Source of the DNA: Bacillota bacterium | GTDB lineage: Bacteria; Bacillota; Clostridia; Oscillospirales; Ruminococcaceae | Assembly: GCA_023431215.1 (NCBI GenBank) | Contig: JAEYXR010000088.1 | Span: 1 to 25,403 of the forward strand | DNA: 25,403 bases | Direction: 5' to 3' | Part shown: positions 22,320 to 25,403 of the stretch, piece by piece | Layout: every line of letters begins with the position of its first letter | How positions within the stretch are numbered: the stretch's first letter is position 1 | Translations under genes and position numbers: made by a program | The notes under the pieces: generated by a model | Seen by the model: only the letters and a program-made list of their open reading frames with translations | The model's database searches: none | What the model was told of the DNA's origin: nothing

Positions 22320-22709
22320 ATGGGCTTTTGGATTTTTATGTTTATGATGGAATTGTTGATTCCACTGACAATGATTGCTTTTGGTACGTTGTTTTTAAAA
22401 AATCCACCTAAAAACATCAATGCTGTTTTTGGCTACCGAACGGCCATGTCTATGAAAAACAAGGAAACATGGCTGTTTGCCCATCATTACTGCGGAAAGC
22501 TTTGGCGTGCCATAGGGTGGCCCATGCTGGCGGTATCGGCTGTTGTTATGCTGTTTACTTTGGGTAGGGGAGAAGATGATACAGTAGGCACCGTGGGGGG
22601 CGTTTTGTGCGCTTTGCAGGTGGTTTGCTTGGTCATTTCCATTTTTCCTACCGAAGCAGCCCTAAAGCAAAACTTTAATGAAAAAGGAAGAAGGATAAAG
22701 CCTGAATAA
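22320..22709 (+). CDS. SdpI family membrane protein
   Basis: This 129-residue membrane protein matches the C-terminal domain of the SdpI family; in Bacillus subtilis SdpI gives immunity to the SdpC cannibalism toxin, but most short homologues have no known role. Visible landmarks are three hydrophobic helices (about 4-24, 65-83, 90-109) and the conserved segment N-x-x-x-FGYRT-x-x-SMKN-x-x-TW at residues 32-51, followed by FAHHYCGKLW. The ATG at 22320 has AGGGTG 6 nt upstream; two in-frame ATGs lie slightly earlier (22305, 22314). No sdpC-like toxin or sdpR-like regulator was found nearby, so immunity function is not supported by context. Confidence 0.85.
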   Translation: MGFWIFMFMMELLIPLTMIAFGTLFLKNPPKNINAVFGYRTAMSMKNKETWLFAHHYCGKLWRAIGWPMLAVSAVVMLFTLGRGEDDTVGTVGGVLCALQVVCLVISIFPTEAALKQNFNEKGRRIKPE

Positions 22710-22763
22710 GTGCAAAGCATCCTATTGCGTAAGCACTGTAAAACCCGAGAGGAATTTGGATAG

Positions 22764-23246
22764 ATGAAGATAAGGACAGCAAACCGATCAGACCTGCAGG
22801 CCATTGCTACAGTAGAATCCCTGTGCTTTCCTCCTGCTGAGGCTGCCACAGTAAAGGATTTTGAAGAGCGCCTGAGAGTATACCCGAACCATTTTTGGTT
22901 GCTGGAGGATGAAGGAAAGCTGGTTGGATTTATCAATGGCATGGTTACCAATGAACCAACCATAGGGGATGAGATGTTTGAACATGCACAGCTGCACTGC
23001 CCAAAGGGGGCATGGCAGGCTATTTTTGGAGTAAACACTATTCCGGAGTACCGCCGCCGGGGTTGTGCAGAAATGGTGATAAAAAGGGTGATTCAAGACG
23101 CTAAAAAGCAGGGAAGAAAAGGCTGCATCCTTACCTGCAAACAAGAACTGGTTCACTATTACGCAAAATTTGGTTTTGTCAATGAGGGAGTATCAAAATC
23201 CGTTCATGGTGGAGCGGTATGGTACGATATGAGACTGAGATTTTAG
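22764..23246 (+). CDS. GNAT family N-acetyltransferase
   Basis: This 160-residue protein has a single GNAT domain resembling the subgroup related to arylalkylamine N-acetyltransferases. It begins MKIRTANRSDLQAIATVE, has LCFPPAEAAT after the first helix as in that subgroup, the acetyl-CoA loop in VNTIPEYRRRGCAEMVIKRV, and the C-terminal ELVHYYAKFGFVNEG. The physiological substrate is not known. GAGAGG lies some 10 nt before the ATG. It follows the SdpI-like gene by 54 bp with no terminator, so both may be on one transcript. Confidence 0.9.
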   Translation: MKIRTANRSDLQAIATVESLCFPPAEAATVKDFEERLRVYPNHFWLLEDEGKLVGFINGMVTNEPTIGDEMFEHAQLHCPKGAWQAIFGVNTIPEYRRRGCAEMVIKRVIQDAKKQGRKGCILTCKQELVHYYAKFGFVNEGVSKSVHGGAVWYDMRLRF

Positions 23247-23515
23247 GGTGATACCCCACAACGCTAAGTGTTGTATTGCATCAGCAAATTTACTGTCAGA
23301 TAAAGCAAAAATACAGTGTACTTGGCAACGCTGGCTTCAACGTTCTACCAGAGCGTTGATGGCCTTTGCAACCGCCGGCCTTTGTGGCTTGCCGAGTATT
23401 CTTATAAAAAACAACAAGGAATATGCAAATAAGGCAACGCTTATAGAGCAAGCTGTGAATGATAAGATGTTGCCCTAGCGTAAATTAGTACTTTACTTGA
23501 AAGGATATAAAAACG

Positions 23516-24097
23516 ATGATTCGACTGGCCACAGTAGACGACAGCCCGGCACTGCTGAAAATTTATGAGCAGTATATTGATACCGCTATTACCTTTGAAT
23601 ATAACTTACCAACTGTACAGGAATTTGCCCATAGAATAGGGGGGATTTTGGCAGTATATCCTTTTTTGGTTTGGGAAGAAGCAGGCAGAGTAATGGGCTA
23701 TGCTTATGCCCACAGACAGAAGGAACGGGAGGCGTACCAATGGAATGCAGAGCTTTCCATTTATCTGGATCCGTCCTTTGTTTCAAAGGGGGCCGGCAAA
23801 AAACTGTATAGAGCTTTGATGGATCTTTTGAAACTGCAAGGGGTTAAAACGGTATATGGCGTTGTCACCGTGCCCAACGAAAAGAGTGAAAAGCTCCATG
23901 CTGCCATGGGCTTTCATCCGGCGGGTATCCATTACAATACGGGTTACAAAAGCGGAGCCTGGCGTAACGTTGCCTGGTTTGAAAAGCAAATAGCACCCTA
24001 TGATTCAAACCCTCAACCCATTCTCCCTTTGGGGCAACTGTCCAAGGAGCAGGTAGCGGCCGTTTTAACGGGCAATACCAATACCTTACATACTTAA
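23516..24097 (+). CDS. GNAT acetyltransferase, phosphinothricin/methionine sulfoximine (PAT) type
   Basis: This 193-residue protein has the typical pattern of the PAT/YncA subgroup of GNAT enzymes: MIRLATVDDSPALLKIYEQY, ITFEYNLPT, YPFLVWEEAGRVMGYAYA, AELSIYLDPSFVSKGAGKKL (acetyl-CoA loop), PNEKSEKLHAAMGFHPAG and GYKSGAWRNVAWFEK. Such enzymes acetylate phosphinothricin, methionine sulfoximine or related amino acids, and often serve metabolite detoxification. The last 30 residues extend beyond the core domain. AAAGGAT lies 9 nt before the ATG. It is preceded by a 269-bp gap with no supported gene and followed by an imperfect hairpin. Confidence 0.92.
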   Translation: MIRLATVDDSPALLKIYEQYIDTAITFEYNLPTVQEFAHRIGGILAVYPFLVWEEAGRVMGYAYAHRQKEREAYQWNAELSIYLDPSFVSKGAGKKLYRALMDLLKLQGVKTVYGVVTVPNEKSEKLHAAMGFHPAGIHYNTGYKSGAWRNVAWFEKQIAPYDSNPQPILPLGQLSKEQVAAVLTGNTNTLHT

Positions 24098-24111
24098 TTT
24101 GATTAGAGCAA

Positions 24112-24145
24112 CAGGGTATCCTCCCTTGTCGGAGAGGGTGCCCTG
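24112..24145 (+). terminator. Possible terminator after the PAT-type gene
   Basis: CAGGGTATCCTC (24112-24123) can pair with GAGGGTGCCCTG (24134-24145) over 12 bp, using two G-U pairs. The tail is AGCTATTTATTAATA rather than a clean T run, so termination may be weak. Confidence 0.5.
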
Positions 24146-24259
24146 AGCTATTTATTAATAAGATACTGGCTTGGGCTGATTTTTCAATTTTGACCCCATA
24201 CGGCATACCGTGATATACTATGCCCATCTGTTTCACTTATAAGAATGGAGGCTTGGTGA

Positions 24260-25069
24260 ATGAAAGTAAAAGAAAAATCCGTTCTCTTGCTGTGCTGCTT
24301 TGTTTTATTGACGGGCTGTTTTGCCAATCCTCAAAGGGAAGAGACGTTAACACTGATTCAAGAAAAAGCGGTTACTTTTGCCGACGGACAAAGTGCAGAT
24401 TTGTGGAGACCCGAGCTTTTTGGTAGGAGTATTTATAAACTTTCAGACGGCACGACCCTTTTGACCATTCATGATACAGCAGGCCCGGCTGATTTTTATG
24501 TGGGTGGGGTTGAAAGCCTTGATGATTTATGCAACACTGCACAAAAAGCAATTCAAGGTTATTACAAAGAACAGGGACTGCTTTATGATATTGAGGTTGA
24601 ATTAAACAAAGCTTATGAGGAGTATGTAAGCTGTAAAAGCAGTGGCAAACCATTCAGCGGCCTTTTGGTAAGCCAGGATATTATGCCAACAGCCTCTAAT
24701 GAGGACATAATATGCTTTCTTACCTCGGTAACCCTTCCCATAGGGGGACGTATGGCACAGGAGATTCGTCTGGGAGCGGTTTTTAACAGAGAAACAGGAG
24801 AGTTAATGAATAGTTGGGACCTATTCAATTTACCAAAGGAGAACCCACAAAAAAAGCTACTTAGCCTGTCTCGAATTACAGATGAGGCGTTGTTGAAAGA
24901 GATGCAGAGTGCGCTGAAGCCGGAATATATCGCCCTGTTTCCAGATAATTTGGAGATTACATTTCCCCGGGGCACACTGCCAAGCCAGGAGCATAGCTTT
25001 AGCATCGGGTTTGATTATGATGATTTGCAAGGTCTTATTCAATCTTGGGCGGTTCCCCAAGCTTCTTAG
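24260..25069 (+). CDS. Lipoprotein, resembling RsiV/DUF3298-type proteins
   Basis: This 269-residue protein has a short signal peptide ending in the lipobox LLTGC (C20), so it should be anchored outside the membrane. Its C-terminal half resembles the DUF3298/RsiV-like domain: the phrase GAVFNRETGELMNSWDLF, a following LITDEALLKE-like helix, and the end IGFDYDDLQGLIQSWAVP are the best matches. The resemblance is moderate and function is unknown. RsiV proteins are anti-sigma factors with an N-terminal cytoplasmic domain, which is missing here, and no sigma factor gene is adjacent. GGAGG lies 9 nt before the ATG. Confidence 0.82.
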   Translation: MKVKEKSVLLLCCFVLLTGCFANPQREETLTLIQEKAVTFADGQSADLWRPELFGRSIYKLSDGTTLLTIHDTAGPADFYVGGVESLDDLCNTAQKAIQGYYKEQGLLYDIEVELNKAYEEYVSCKSSGKPFSGLLVSQDIMPTASNEDIICFLTSVTLPIGGRMAQEIRLGAVFNRETGELMNSWDLFNLPKENPQKKLLSLSRITDEALLKEMQSALKPEYIALFPDNLEITFPRGTLPSQEHSFSIGFDYDDLQGLIQSWAVPQAS

Positions 25070-25099
25070 ATGAAATAAAGCATAGCTTTTAGCACCCAA

Positions 25100-25145
25100 T
25101 GCAACAAGGCTCCCCAAACAGTTAAGTTTGGGGAGCCTTGTTGCA
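25100..25145 (+). terminator. Long perfect hairpin after the lipoprotein gene
   Basis: A 20-bp perfect stem (25100-25119 with 25126-25145, loop AGTTAA) lies 30 bp after the lipoprotein stop. It has no T run on either strand, so it is an atypical terminator or a different RNA or DNA element. Confidence 0.55.
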
Positions 25146-25298
25146 GATAACGACTACAGTAATATTCTTTGCTCATAAACCAAGCTTATCATACCGTTAT
25201 GGGTATAAAAAAGGACCTAAGCGGGAATTCTTCTTTGACTGATAGAACTAAGGTGCAAAAGCGTCAGAAGAAAATGAAGAGATAACCGGATAAAACAA

Positions 25299-25324
25299 AA
25301 AAGACATCCCATAGGATGTCTTTT
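25299..25324 (-). terminator. Terminator after tRNA-Gly
   Basis: AAAAGACATCC (25299-25309) and GGATGTCTTTT (25314-25324) form an 11-bp stem. On the minus strand the tail TTTTTTGTTTT follows, directly after the tRNA 3' end. Confidence 0.92.
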
Positions 25325-25326
25325 GA

Positions 25327-25402
25327 TGGAGCGGGTTACGAGGCTCGAACTCGCTACCTCCACCTTGGCAAGGTGGCGCTCTACCAGATGAGCTAAACCC
25401 GC
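25327..25402 (-). tRNA. tRNA-Gly(GCC)
   Basis: The minus strand reads a complete 76-nt tRNA. The acceptor stem is GCGGGTT/AACCCGC, the D arm has GCTC/GAGC, the anticodon stem CCACC/GGTGG encloses the loop TTGCCAA with anticodon GCC (25367-25369), and the T arm has TTCGAGC. The discriminator is U and the 3' CCA is encoded (25327-25329). The promoter would lie beyond the right edge of the window. Confidence 0.97.
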
Positions 25403-25403
25403 A

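Noticed and set aside
23248..23478. Open plus-strand frame of 76 codons starting GTG right after the second GNAT gene
   Set aside because: No ribosome binding site, no recognisable motif, and codon use unlike the neighbours. It could be a remnant but I cannot support it as a gene. The gap otherwise shows only a weak CAACGCT/AGCGTTG pairing.

Overview
The window looks like chromosomal DNA of a spore-forming, anaerobic-type Firmicute, most likely a Clostridia member near the Oscillospiraceae/Ruminococcaceae. Supporting signs are a CIRCE-controlled hrcA-grpE-dnaK-dnaJ operon, a transketolase split into two subunit genes, a pair of small CotF-like spore coat genes, strong AGGAGG-type ribosome binding sites, several TTG starts, and compact intrinsic terminators. 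No phage, transposase, CRISPR array or antibiotic cassette was seen. The exact genus cannot be read from the sequence alone.

Layout, left to right. 1-2651: a terminator from a gene outside the window, a one-base-frameshifted YbaK/EbsC-family deacylase, an AbrB-family membrane protein, and an intact divergent ybaK. 2743-5503: two CotF-like coat genes, a MazG-like pyrophosphohydrolase, a membrane-anchored protein of unknown function, and a VanY-type carboxypeptidase lipoprotein whose start overlaps the rsmE stop. 5496-7216: rsmE and prmA. 7217-8458: a regulatory region with opposed extended -10 promoters, about 2.8 tandem copies of a 91-92 bp hairpin-rich repeat, and an HTH-cupin regulator on the plus strand. 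8459-13536: the heat-shock operon on the minus strand with a perfect CIRCE operator. In many Firmicutes dnaJ is followed directly by prmA and rsmE, so the HTH-cupin/repeat block appears to interrupt that conserved cluster.

13660-14842: a small membrane exporter-like gene translationally coupled to a GNAT acetyltransferase. 15071-16855: the two transketolase subunits behind two candidate promoters. 17377-18735: a MATE-family transporter with a hairpin in its leader. 18919-22041: a 1040-residue exported surface protein with repeat domains containing paired cysteines, a serine-rich stalk and a C-terminal membrane anchor. 22320-25069: an SdpI-family membrane protein, two GNAT acetyltransferases and a lipoprotein. 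The window closes with a tRNA-Gly(GCC) gene on the minus strand and its terminator.

Functionally the window is mostly housekeeping: protein folding, rRNA and ribosomal protein methylation, tRNA proofreading and the pentose phosphate pathway. A surface/envelope section lies to the right. The most unusual parts are the repeat-bearing leader at 7364-7655, the surface protein, and TTG starts on three of the four heat-shock genes. I did not find a clearly new multi-gene defence or biosynthetic system.
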